Assembly (NCBI GenBank): GCA_947627325.1
Contig: CANQVO010000005.1
Span: 62,001 to 126,000, forward strand
Reading direction: 5' to 3'
DNA: 64,000 bases
Origin: an uncultured Oscillospiraceae bacterium
Lineage (GTDB): Bacteria > Bacillota > Clostridia > Oscillospirales > Oscillospiraceae
Part shown: positions 44,894 to 51,734 of the stretch, one piece after another
Position numbering within the stretch: position 1 is the stretch's first letter
Layout of the letters: each line of letters begins with the position of its first letter
Made by a program: the position numbers and the translations under genes
The notes under the pieces: model-generated
Databases searched by the model: none
Told to the model about the DNA's origin: nothing
Seen by the model: the letters and a program-made list of their open reading frames with translations, nothing else

Positions 44894-44930
44894 CGTTGGC
44901 ATCTGTACTTATCCCCCGCGGGCGTATAAG

Positions 44931-44971
44931 TAAAAAATCTGCCAAAGAGGCGGGGCCGCTTCTCTGGCAGA
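44931..44971 (-). terminator. Terminator of DUF1540 gene
   Basis: A 14-bp stem with one mismatch (44938-44951 with 44958-44971, loop GGGGCC) is followed on the minus strand by T6 (44932-44937). Confidence 0.78.
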
Positions 44972-45010
44972 CTGGGAGCGGAGGGCCCCGCCGCCGCGGA
45001 GCCCTCTTCG

Positions 45011-45199
45011 TCACTTACAGCAGCTTGTGCCGTTGGTGCCCAGGTCGAAGGACGCGCACTGGGTCTGGTCGCACTTGGCCACGCTGGGGTCACAGCAACC
45101 CACCTTGATGGTCTGCAGGGAGCAGTAGTCCTTGTCGCCGCAGTGGTGGGCGCAGCTGACCACGGAGCACTGGATGGACTGGTTGGCCTTGTCGTTCAT
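45011..45199 (-). CDS. DUF1540 Cys-rich small protein
   Basis: This 62-aa protein, MNDKANQSIQCSVVSCAHHC, has ten Cys; the block CSVVSCAHHCGDKDYCSLQTIKVG and CDQTQCASF matches the DUF1540 pattern, thought to bind metal and common in Clostridia; its function is unknown. It was checked against SCIFF/ranthipeptide precursors and differs in Cys spacing, and no radical SAM maturase is adjacent. AAAGGAGATG sets the start at 45199. It is divergent from the 70-aa gene at 45330. Confidence 0.85.
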   Translation of the reverse strand: MNDKANQSIQCSVVSCAHHCGDKDYCSLQTIKVGCCDPSVAKCDQTQCASFDLGTNGTSCCK

Positions 45200-45233
45200 A
45201 ACGCACATCTCCTTTCGCGCTTTCGCCCGCTTA

Positions 45234-45304
45234 GTATGCGCCCCCCGCCCCGGCGCTATGCGTCTTTTTCGGCGGAGGTGGTCTTTCGCCCGGCTGGCGC
45301 ATAC
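45234..45304. promoter_or_regulatory. Divergent control region with GTATGCGCC inverted repeat
   Basis: GTATGCGCC (45234-45242) and GGCGCATAC (45296-45304) are exact inverted copies 53 bases apart. Each contains a CATAC(T/A) sequence oriented as a -10 toward the nearer gene (DUF1540 on the minus strand, the 70-aa gene on the plus strand). No good -35 is visible, so regulation by an activator is possible. Confidence 0.4.
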
Positions 45305-45329
45305 ACTGTTTTGAAAGGATGTGTTTGAC

Positions 45330-45542
45330 ATGGACCTTCGCAAGCACCAGATCACCATCGGCGAGGTGCTGGACTACCCCGGCGCCCGGGCCATCCTCCA
45401 GCGCAGATTCCCCATGGTCTTTCGCAAGGACTTCTCCCCCGCCTCCCGGTCGGTGACCTTGGAACAGCTGCTGGCCCTGGTGGGCGGCTACCTGCCCAAG
45501 CGGGTGGTGGACAGCACCCTGCAGGAGCTGGAGCGGCTTTGA
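45330..45542 (+). CDS. DUF1858-like small protein, 70 aa
   Basis: MDLRKHQITIGEVLDYPGARAILQRRFPMVF is followed by SVTLEQLLALVGGYLPKRVVDSTLQELERL. The order ITIGEVLDxxP...AILxRxFP...VTLEQL...LQEL parallels DUF1858 (small helical domains seen next to hybrid-cluster or redox proteins), but the usual Cys is missing. The ATG at 45330 is preferred over GTG 45321, which overlaps the AAAGGA ribosome site. It is divergent from the DUF1540 gene. Confidence 0.65.
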   Translation: MDLRKHQITIGEVLDYPGARAILQRRFPMVFRKDFSPASRSVTLEQLLALVGGYLPKRVVDSTLQELERL

Positions 45543-45573
45543 CAAAAGCCGCCCCAGCTTTCAAATCTCCCCC

Positions 45574-45602
45574 TTGACGCTGACCCAAAACCGTGTTATA
45601 TT
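45574..45602 (+). promoter_or_regulatory. Promoter of tRNA-Thr
   Basis: TTGACG (45574-45579) is 17 bases from TATATT (45597-45602), about 58 bases before the tRNA. Confidence 0.8.
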
Positions 45603-45660
45603 AGGATGGCTCGCTGGAATACCATAAACCCCGCCCGCGCGGAACATCCCCCCATCCCCC

Positions 45661-45736
45661 GCTGGATTAGCTCAGTCGGTAGAGCGCCTGATTCGTAATC
45701 ATGAGGTCGCGAGTTCGAATCTCGCATCCAGCTCCA
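45661..45736 (+). tRNA. tRNA-Thr (CGT anticodon)
   Basis: A 76-nt cloverleaf has acceptor stem GCTGGAT/ATCCAGC, D arm GCTC/GAGC, anticodon loop TTCGTAA (anticodon CGT, reading ACG), T arm GCGAG-TTCGAAT-CTCGC, discriminator T and an encoded CCA. The anticodon stem CCTGA/TCATG has one C-T mismatch at position 28-42. It stands alone, with its own promoter and terminator. Confidence 0.95.
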
Positions 45737-45740
45737 AAGA

Positions 45741-45782
45741 AAGTCCCCGGAAGGTTGGCTTCCGGGGACTTCTTGTTTTTTT
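45741..45782 (+). terminator. Terminator of tRNA-Thr
   Basis: AAGTCCCCGGAAG (45741-45753) pairs with CTTCCGGGGACTT (45759-45771), followed by a T7 run (45776-45782). It also ends close to the stop of the convergent anti-sigma gene. Confidence 0.87.
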
Positions 45783-45789
45783 GGGGGGG

Positions 45790-47190
45790 CTAAAGCGGGA
45801 TCTCGTTTCCGTTCAGGACGATGGAGACGGCCTGGCCGGGGTCGATGGGTCGCTCAAAGGCCCAGGCGATCCAGCCCCGGCGGTTTTGCCAGGTCGAGCC
45901 GTCATAGGTGGGCGTGAGCCGGGTGCCGTCCGCCATGACCACGGCGCACGCGGTTTCTTCCCCGTCGAGATAACAGGGGTACTTGTTCCCCGCCGGGGTG
46001 ACAAAGTCCACCGTCACCCCCAGGGGCGAGAGGAAGATCTCCGCCACCTGGCTCTCGTCCAGCTGCCCGGAGGGCGGCGGGCTGTCCGCCGCGCGGGAGA
46101 GGATGACGGTCTCTGCGGGGACGACTTCCCGCCCCTGGGCGGCCTGGATGGGCACGGTGAGCCGCCAATTCCCCTCCCGGCGGCCCCCGGCGACGGAATA
46201 GGTGGCCTCTACGCAGAGCAGCTGCAGCAGGTCTTCGCTCTCCGCGGTCAGCGAGGGGAGGCGGAGATCCCAGCCGCCGGAAACGGCGACCTCCGTCACA
46301 TCCTGGGAGCGATCCACCAAGGGGCCCTGGGGGTCCGCCGGGTCGTTCATCCAGTAGTTGACCTGGAAGGGGCAGTCGGAGTAGATGGGCGTCACCTGGG
46401 GCTGCTGGGTGACGCGGATATGGTAGCACCCGTCCTCCCCAAAGCCCATGGAGGAGATGGCCACCTCGTCGGCGTCCATATCCTGGGGGTTTTGCCCCGG
46501 GAGAAGGACGAGCGCGCCGTTTTCCTCCCCGCACGCCAGCCGGTCCAGGGGGAGATCGCAATTTTCGTCGGCCGGGCCGAAGAAGGTGGCCCCCGCGTAC
46601 CGCTGGCCGGGGGTGAACCAGTCCATGGTCAGCTGGGCGTGGTCGGGGCTGGGGATGGCGTCGGTGGCATAGTCCCGGTAGGTGCCCGCGCTGTATACAT
46701 ATAGCCCCGTCTGAGTCTCCGGGTCATAGGAGAGCCGCTTCAGCCCCTCCCCGCCGGAGCTCCAGACGCCCTCCCCGCCGCTGAGAAAGTCCATCATCAA
46801 ATCGTGGCTGGTGTCCTCCAGGAAAAACACGCCGCTGGGGTCGTGGACGGTGAAGTAGAGCCGGGTCATGCGCCCGTCGGTGAGGGCGCTCTGGGCCTCG
46901 ATGGTGATGCCCTGGTCCTGGCAGGAGCCCAACACCTGGGTGGCGTAGGGGGCCCGGAGGCCCAGGCTGGTCAGGATGACCTCCCGGAAGGAGGGGGACA
47001 ACGCCAGGGCGGTGACCGCCAGGGCCGCCGCCGCGGCGGCGGCGATCAGGAGGCCGCGCAGGGGCGTGGACCGTTTTTTCACGGCGGCCTCCCGCGGCCG
47101 GGGCGGGGCGGCCAGCTGGGCGCGGATCCGCGCCCGGCTCTCGTCGGGCAGTCGCAAACCTTTCGCAAGAGCTTCCCAATGTTTTTCCAT
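45790..47190 (-). CDS. Putative membrane anti-sigma factor (DUF4179-like)
   Basis: This 466-aa protein has a short cytoplasmic N-terminus (MEKHWEALAKGLRLPDESRARI, about 45 residues), one membrane helix (about 46-67) and a large extracytoplasmic beta-rich domain (VILTSLGLRAPYATQVLGSCQDQGITIEAQSALTDG..LYFTVHDPSG). This architecture and its ATG overlapping the stop of an ECF sigma gene (TAATG) identify it as the cognate anti-sigma factor. I see no classic zinc HxxxCxxC motif. The signal sensed is unknown. Third-position GC is slightly lower than in the housekeeping genes. Confidence 0.82.
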   Translation of the reverse strand: MEKHWEALAKGLRLPDESRARIRAQLAAPPRPREAAVKKRSTPLRGLLIAAAAAAALAVTALALSPSFREVILTSLGLRAPYATQVLGSCQDQGITIEAQSALTDGRMTRLYFTVHDPSGVFFLEDTSHDLMMDFLSGGEGVWSSGGEGLKRLSYDPETQTGLYVYSAGTYRDYATDAIPSPDHAQLTMDWFTPGQRYAGATFFGPADENCDLPLDRLACGEENGALVLLPGQNPQDMDADEVAISSMGFGEDGCYHIRVTQQPQVTPIYSDCPFQVNYWMNDPADPQGPLVDRSQDVTEVAVSGGWDLRLPSLTAESEDLLQLLCVEATYSVAGGRREGNWRLTVPIQAAQGREVVPAETVILSRAADSPPPSGQLDESQVAEIFLSPLGVTVDFVTPAGNKYPCYLDGEETACAVVMADGTRLTPTYDGSTWQNRRGWIAWAFERPIDPGQAVSIVLNGNEIPL

Positions 47191-47651
47191 TACCTCTCCC
47201 TCCCTATCTGTTCCCGCAAGATCTCTTTGGCCCGGAAAAGCCGCATGGACACGGCGGACGGGCTGACGCGCAGGATCCGCGCGGTCTCCCGGAGGGAGTA
47301 CCCCTCCAGATGGTGCAGAATCACCGCGTTTCGGTACTTCTCCGGCAGCTCCAGGACGGCCCGGAACAGCTCCCGCTCCTCCGGCGGGGCCAGGAGGGTC
47401 AGCTCCTCCAGGGGGACCTCCCCGCGCCGCCTCGCCGCCCGGAGGATGTCCTTACAGCGGTTGACGGCGATCTTGGCCAGGAAGGGGCGCTCCTTCCCCG
47501 GGTAGACCGCCGCCCTGCCCTCCAACAGCTTGAGGAAGACCTCCTGGACCACGTCCTCCGCCTCGCTGGGCGAGCGCAGATAGCCCAGGGCGACGCGGTA
47601 CACCATGTCCCCATAGCGGTCAAACAGCGCCAGCACCGCGGCCCGATCCAC
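47190..47651 (-). CDS. ECF-type RNA polymerase sigma factor
   Basis: This 153-aa group 4 sigma factor has region 2 with ALFDRYGDMVYRVALGYLRSPSEAEDVVQEVFLKLLE (core binding and -10 recognition) and region 4 with LPEKYRNAVILHHLEGYSLRETARILRVSPSAVSMRLFRAKEIL, an HTH for the -35. The start was set at GTG 47651, with AAGGGGGG upstream, because the N-terminus then matches family length; the longer frame adds about 90 unrelated residues. Its stop overlaps the anti-sigma start by one base. Confidence 0.9.
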   Translation of the reverse strand: MDRAAVLALFDRYGDMVYRVALGYLRSPSEAEDVVQEVFLKLLEGRAAVYPGKERPFLAKIAVNRCKDILRAARRRGEVPLEELTLLAPPEERELFRAVLELPEKYRNAVILHHLEGYSLRETARILRVSPSAVSMRLFRAKEILREQIGRER

Positions 47652-47684
47652 CCCGATCCCCCCTTCCCGTGTTGTGCCTTCCCT

Positions 47685-47713
47685 ATCATAACGCCCCAGC
47701 CCCGCCGTTTCAC
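47685..47713 (-). promoter_or_regulatory. Candidate promoter of the ECF sigma operon
   Basis: On the minus strand GTGAAA (47708-47713) is 17 bases from TATGAT (47685-47690). The same stretch reads TGAAAC...CGTTAT, resembling ECF autoregulated promoters, though the spacing (13) is short for that class. Either reading is possible. Confidence 0.45.
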
Positions 47714-47832
47714 ACAAAATTTTTGTTTTTTCCCGAGAAAACGCCCCTCGCCAGCGGCCCCGGGGGCGGCGGAGGGCGGCAAAAACGGCGTCGAACCGAC
47801 GCCGGGCGACGGGGCCCGTCCCGCGTGGCCGT

Positions 47833-47872
47833 AAAAAAGGGCTGTCTCCCGCTATGGGAGACAGCCCTTTTT
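47833..47872 (-). terminator. Terminator after the XRE regulator gene
   Basis: AAAGGGCTGTCTCCC (47836-47850) pairs with GGGAGACAGCCCTTT (47856-47870). A-rich sequence on the left gives the minus-strand U-tract after the XRE regulator stop at 47884. Confidence 0.85.
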
Positions 47873-47883
47873 GCGCGCTGGGG

Positions 47884-48186
47884 TCACTTTTTCCGCTTCC
47901 AGCGCAAGTAATTCTCATAATCCCGCACCGCGGCCCGCTCTTCCGCGGTGAGCTGCGTCCGCCGCCGCTTCTCGGCGTAGGCCGGGTCCTGGTCGGTCAG
48001 GCCCAGAAGGTAGTCGGCGGAGACGCCGTAGAGCCGACAGACCGCGACCAGCATCTCATGGCTCGGCGAGCTCTTCTCCTGCTCCCAGGCCCGGACCGTA
48101 GGCAACGACACGCCCAGCCGGGCCGCCAGGGCCGACTGGGTGTGTCCATGATCCTTCCGCACCTCCGCCAGCCGCTCCCCGATCAT
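47884..48186 (-). CDS. XRE-family HTH transcriptional regulator
   Basis: This protein of about 100 aa has an N-terminal Cro/C1-type HTH: MIGERLAEVRKDHGHTQSALAARLGVSLPTVRAWEQEKSSPSHEMLVAVCRLYGVSADYLLGL. A short charged C-terminus ends in RKK and has no enzyme or sensor domain. ATG 48186 is preferred over 48192 because AGAGG sits 9 bases before it. Divergent from the AMP-ligase gene, it shares with it an inverted-repeat operator that covers both promoters, so it probably represses both. Confidence 0.9.
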   Translation of the reverse strand: MIGERLAEVRKDHGHTQSALAARLGVSLPTVRAWEQEKSSPSHEMLVAVCRLYGVSADYLLGLTDQDPAYAEKRRRTQLTAEERAAVRDYENYLRWKRKK

Positions 48187-48206
48187 GCGCATCACCTCTC
48201 AAATAC

Positions 48207-48212
48207 AGTATA
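48207..48212 (-). promoter_or_regulatory. -10 box of XRE regulator promoter
   Basis: TATACT on the minus strand overlaps the outer edge of the left operator arm. No consensus -35 lies 16-18 bases upstream, so the promoter is weak or activator-dependent. Confidence 0.5.
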
Positions 48213-48214
48213 GC

Positions 48215-48250
48215 GAATTTTATCAGTTTCCATGTAAAATGATAAAATTC
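48215..48250. promoter_or_regulatory. Inverted-repeat operator between XRE regulator and AMP-ligase
   Basis: GAATTTTATCA (48215-48225) and TGATAAAATTC (48240-48250) are perfect inverted 11-mers with a 14-base spacer. ATAGC just outside the left arm is mirrored by GCTAT outside the right arm (offset by two bases). The right arm abuts the ligase -35 and the left arm overlaps the regulator -10. This is the expected layout for autorepression and repression of the divergent gene. Confidence 0.75.
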
Positions 48251-48279
48251 TTGCTATCCGTGCCGGAGCATGATATAAT
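48251..48279 (+). promoter_or_regulatory. Extended -10 promoter of AMP-ligase gene
   Basis: TTGCTA (48251-48256) is 17 bases from TATAAT (48274-48279), which is preceded by TGA. The -35 directly follows the operator right arm. Confidence 0.82.
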
Positions 48280-48339
48280 CCATATTACTCTGCGTGGGTA
48301 CAACTGATATTTTTATTAGAAACAGGGGGAAACCGAACC

Positions 48340-50085
48340 ATGGACCACAAGCAGCAGACCGGCCGCCCATCCATCGACAGGCCGTGGTTGAAGTATTACA
48401 GCGAGGAGGCCATCAAGGCGCCGTTGCCGGAGCGCACGATGTACGCCTATCTTTGGGAACAGAACAAAGACCATCTTGACGATATAGCACTCAATTATTA
48501 TGGACATTCCATTTCATATGGCAGTCTCTTTTCCCGCGTTGACGATGCGGCAAAGGCCATGTACGGCCTGGGCGTGCGGAAAGGCGATATTGTCTCCATG
48601 TGTGTGCTGAACACGCCGGAAACCGTCTATTCCATATATGCGGTCAACAAGCTGGGGGCGGTCTGCAATATCATCGAGCCCCGCACCAACGCCGACCAGA
48701 TCAAGGCCCGCGTAAACGCGGCGGGCTCTAAGGTCCTTATTTTGTTGGATGTGTTTTACGGCAAGATCAAGGATATCCTGCCCGATACTTGCGTGGAAAA
48801 GGTCCTTGTGCTCTCGTTGGGCGCTTCCATGCCGCTCGCGGTTCGGATCGGCTTTGAACTGACCAAGGGGCGCAAAATAGAAAAGGCGCCTCGAAACGGA
48901 TCGTTTTTGCCGTGGGACCGCTTTATCTCCCAAAGTAGATCTCTGCCCCCCGCGAGGGAGGCGCCTTACAAAAAAGACAGCGCCGCCGCCATTATCTATA
49001 CCGGCGGGACCACGGGGACGCCCAAAGGGGCGATGCTGTCAAATTACGGGGTAAACGCGGTGGCTGTTCAGTACGTGCTGGGCCTACACCAAAAGAGAAG
49101 AGAATCCTTCTTGAATATCATGCCCCCCTTTATCGCGTATGGCTTTGTATTTGGTCTGCATACCCCCTTGTGTTCAGGGCTTACAAACATTTTGATCCCA
49201 AGTTTTCGACCTTCTGAGATCGGAAAACTATTTGTAAAATATAAACCCTCTCACTACATTGGCGTACCGGCGCATTTTGAGCAGATGATGAGCTGCCGAG
49301 AGCTCCAAAACAAAGACCTGTCCTTTTTGTACACCGCGGGCATGGGGGGTGACCGCGTGGCCGTGGCTGTTGAGGAAGCCATCAACGCGTTTTTGCTGGA
49401 GCATCATTCGCCGTCAAAGGCCATGAAAGGGTATGGCATGACTGAACTGGGGTCGTCCGCGTGCACGACCACGATCCACTGCAACAAGGTCGGAAGCGTA
49501 GGGATCCCTCTGGTCAAGAACACGATATCCATATTTGAGCCAGGGACAGAACACGAGCTTACCTATGACCAGGAAGGGGAGGTCTGTATCACCGGCCCGG
49601 GGATGATGCTCAAATACTACAACGACCCCGCGGAAACCGAAAAAGTCGCGAAAACACATCAGGATGGAAGGGTATGGATACACTCCGGCGATATCGGATA
49701 TATGGATAAAGACGGCGTGCTGTTTATCATAGATCGCATGAAGCGGGTGATCATTCGCCCAGACGGGCACAATGTGTGGCCGTCACAAATCGAGAGCGTA
49801 CTTGCGCGGCATCCGGCTGTGGAGGCCTGCGCTGTCGTTGGCGCCCCGAATCCCGAGGGGGAAAACGGGCAAATCCCTGTCGCGTTTCTTGTCCTGAAGC
49901 AGGGTTTTTCCAAAAGCGACCGCTTGATACAGGACATCGACGCGCACAGCAAGAAATGCTTGCCGGAGCGCGATGTCGCGTTGGCGTATTATTTCTGTGA
50001 CAGCTTGCCCCTCACGCCGGTGGGGAAAGTCGATTACCGGCTCTTGGAGCAAACGGCGCGGAGCGAGGCGGCCGCGCTGTCATAA
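48340..50085 (+). CDS. AMP-dependent synthetase/ligase (acyl-CoA synthetase-like)
   Basis: This 581-aa adenylate-forming enzyme activates a carboxylic acid with ATP, probably to an acyl-CoA or acyl-carrier thioester. Core motifs are IIYTGGTTGTPKGAMLSNYG (P-loop, A3), GYGMTELGSS (A5), WIHSGDIGYMDKDG (A7), IDRMKRVIIRPDGHNVWPSQIE (A8 hinge) and the A10 catalytic Lys in LPLTPVGKVDY. The substrate cannot be read from sequence. Base composition is visibly less GC-rich (AT-ending codons, TTT/AAA frequent) than the genes on both sides, a sign of recent acquisition together with the XRE regulator and operator. The leader is about 55 bases. Confidence 0.92.
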   Translation: MDHKQQTGRPSIDRPWLKYYSEEAIKAPLPERTMYAYLWEQNKDHLDDIALNYYGHSISYGSLFSRVDDAAKAMYGLGVRKGDIVSMCVLNTPETVYSIYAVNKLGAVCNIIEPRTNADQIKARVNAAGSKVLILLDVFYGKIKDILPDTCVEKVLVLSLGASMPLAVRIGFELTKGRKIEKAPRNGSFLPWDRFISQSRSLPPAREAPYKKDSAAAIIYTGGTTGTPKGAMLSNYGVNAVAVQYVLGLHQKRRESFLNIMPPFIAYGFVFGLHTPLCSGLTNILIPSFRPSEIGKLFVKYKPSHYIGVPAHFEQMMSCRELQNKDLSFLYTAGMGGDRVAVAVEEAINAFLLEHHSPSKAMKGYGMTELGSSACTTTIHCNKVGSVGIPLVKNTISIFEPGTEHELTYDQEGEVCITGPGMMLKYYNDPAETEKVAKTHQDGRVWIHSGDIGYMDKDGVLFIIDRMKRVIIRPDGHNVWPSQIESVLARHPAVEACAVVGAPNPEGENGQIPVAFLVLKQGFSKSDRLIQDIDAHSKKCLPERDVALAYYFCDSLPLTPVGKVDYRLLEQTARSEAAALS

Positions 50086-50092
50086 AAACGTG

Positions 50093-50122
50093 ACCCCGCC
50101 GGGTGCGGCGGGGTTGCTTTTT
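50093..50122 (+). terminator. Terminator of AMP-ligase gene
   Basis: ACCCCGCC (50093-50100) pairs with GGCGGGGT (50107-50114) and is followed by TGCTTTTTT. The tail overlaps TTGCTT, the -35 of the next gene's promoter. Confidence 0.72.
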
Positions 50123-50142
50123 GGGGGCGGGGGTGGTATGAT
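50114..50142 (+). promoter_or_regulatory. Extended -10 promoter of flavin reductase-like gene
   Basis: TTGCTT (50114-50119) is 17 bases from TATGAT (50137-50142), with TGG before the -10. The -35 lies in the upstream terminator tail. Confidence 0.72.
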
Positions 50143-50175
50143 TTCGGAAAACCGACTGAGGAGGTCTGGAAGACG

Positions 50176-50748
50176 ATGAAGGAATTTGGGGTAAAGCCGT
50201 ATCTGTTCCCCATGCCGACCTACATGATCGGCACCTACAACGAAGACGGCTCTGTGGACGTGATGATGATGGCCTGGGGCGGGATCTGCGCCGAGGACCG
50301 GGTGGCGCTGAATCTGGAGGCCGACCACAAGACCGTGGCCAACCTCCGGGCCCGGGGCGCGTTCACCCTGGCCGTGCCCGGGGCGGACACGCTGGCGGCG
50401 TCGGACTTCCTGGGCATCGCCTCGGCCAACCAGGTGGCGGACAAGTTCCAGCGTACTGGGCTCCACGCGGAGAAGAGCGGCCGGGTGGACGCGCCGGTCA
50501 TCCGGGAGTACCCCCTCACGTTGGAGTGCGTGGTGGAGAAATTTGAGGACGAGCCCTACGGCCTGCGGGTGCTGGGCCGGATCGTCAACGTGCTGGCGGA
50601 CGAAAAGGTCCTGGACGGGAAGGGCCAGATCGACCCAGGCAAGCTGGGGGCTTTCGCCTTTGACCAGATGGGAAACGGCTACTACGCCCTGGGGGAGAAG
50701 ATCGGCCAGGCGTGGGACAGCGGCGCGGGGCTCATGCCAAGGGAGTGA
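50176..50748 (+). CDS. Flavin reductase-like, FMN-binding split-barrel protein
   Basis: This 190-aa soluble protein of the flavin_reduct family has PMPTYMIGTYNEDGSVDVMMMAWGGICAEDRVALNLEADHKTVANL, the phosphate-binding start of the split barrel, followed by SANQVADKF and ECVVEKFEDEPYG. Such proteins bind FMN and act as NAD(P)H:flavin oxidoreductases or oxygen-protective enzymes. GAGGAGG lies upstream of the ATG at 50176. It has its own promoter and terminator, so it is not part of the ligase operon. Confidence 0.88.
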   Translation: MKEFGVKPYLFPMPTYMIGTYNEDGSVDVMMMAWGGICAEDRVALNLEADHKTVANLRARGAFTLAVPGADTLAASDFLGIASANQVADKFQRTGLHAEKSGRVDAPVIREYPLTLECVVEKFEDEPYGLRVLGRIVNVLADEKVLDGKGQIDPGKLGAFAFDQMGNGYYALGEKIGQAWDSGAGLMPRE

Positions 50749-50775
50749 CCGCCGCAAGTCAGCGGACGAAAAGCG

Positions 50776-50814
50776 GCCCCGGACCGACGGCTTGTCGGTC
50801 CGGGGCGTTTTTTT
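50776..50814 (+). terminator. Terminator of flavin reductase-like gene
   Basis: GCCCCGGACCGAC (50776-50788) pairs with GTCGGTCCGGGGC (50794-50806), then a T7 run. A 19-base piece of it (CCGGGGCGTTTTTTTGCTG, 50800-50818) recurs directly at 50836-50854, a partial tandem duplicate of the terminator tail. Confidence 0.87.
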
Positions 50815-50872
50815 GCTGTGCGGGGGTGATCCCTGCCGGGGCGTTTTTTTGCTGGGGTGGGGGTTGTCAGGC

Positions 50873-51484
50873 TCACGCCCCGGGGGTGGGCGCTGGGGGG
50901 TCGGTGAGGTCCAGGCCGGCGGCGCCCACGTCCAGGTCGCCGTTTTCCAGGGAGAGGAAGGGGGAGAACTCCACCCGCTGATCCTGGTAGTCCAGCTGGA
51001 TGGTGACGTCGGGGAAGATGTCGCTGACGTTGCACTGGACCACGAAGGGCTCGCAGTCCGGGTCCTCAAAGCGCAGGCGGCTCTCTCCCGTCTCCATGTC
51101 GTTGACCAGCAGGGAGAGGGCCATGTCGGCGTAGCGGGGGATCACCAGGTAGAAGTCCCCGTCGGAGACGTAGTGCACCGGGGGCCGGACGCCGCCCAGG
51201 TACCGCGCCACGTAGTCGTCCAGCCCGTCGGCGTTCTGATAGCCCAGGTGGGCCACCGCGTAGAGCTGGCCCTCCCCGAAGTCCACCCCCTCCCGCTCCA
51301 CGTAGTCGTCCGACACGGCGGGGGGAGCGGACTGGTCGGTGACCTCCTCCGTGGGCGGGTCGGCGGGCGCCGGGGCGGGGGAGGCGGCGCTCTGCCCGCC
51401 GGGCCGGGACGCGCCGTTGGCGCACCCGCCCACCCACAGCAGAAGGGCCAGCGCGGCAAGCAGGCAAATGACGGACTTTTTCAT
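50873..51484 (-). CDS. Hypothetical lipoprotein, 203 aa
   Basis: MKKSVICLLAALALLLWVGGC is a lipoprotein signal (lipobox VGGC), followed by a Pro/Ala/Ser linker and a compact domain (YVEREGVDFGEGQLYAVAHLGYQNADGLDDYVARYLG..VHYVSDGDFYLVIPRYADM). I do not recognise the family. AAGGAGGG precedes the ATG. It stands alone between the flavin reductase gene (convergent) and the pyrophosphatase gene (divergent). Confidence 0.78.
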   Translation of the reverse strand: MKKSVICLLAALALLLWVGGCANGASRPGGQSAASPAPAPADPPTEEVTDQSAPPAVSDDYVEREGVDFGEGQLYAVAHLGYQNADGLDDYVARYLGGVRPPVHYVSDGDFYLVIPRYADMALSLLVNDMETGESRLRFEDPDCEPFVVQCNVSDIFPDVTIQLDYQDQRVEFSPFLSLENGDLDVGAAGLDLTDPPAPTPGA

Positions 51485-51673
51485 GGCCTTACCCTCCTTG
51501 TGTTCTCTCGTCTGCCCCCCCGGCCCCGGGATAGGGCCGGGGCCGGGTGGGGGATAAGACTATCATACATCTAAAATCGAAAAAAATCCACCTCCAGACC
51601 GCCCCTCTGGAAAAAATCCCCCGCCGCCCCCCGCTTCAAAAAGTTTCCCCTGTCCAAACGGCGCGGGGTGTGG

Positions 51674-51679
51674 TATAAT
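51674..51679 (+). promoter_or_regulatory. Extended -10 promoter of pyrophosphatase operon
   Basis: TGTGGTATAATGTC repeats exactly the element at 38243-38256: TATAAT with TGG before it and the same downstream bases. A -35 (TGTCCA at 51651-51656) is poor, consistent with an extended -10 promoter. Confidence 0.6.
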
Positions 51680-51734
51680 GTCTTATCATTAAAGTGCCGC
51701 CCGGGGCGCGGCTTTGGGAAAGGAGCGGGTTTTT

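Noticed and set aside
45011..45199. SCIFF/ranthipeptide precursor
   Set aside because: The Cys spacing fits DUF1540 and no radical SAM maturase gene is adjacent.
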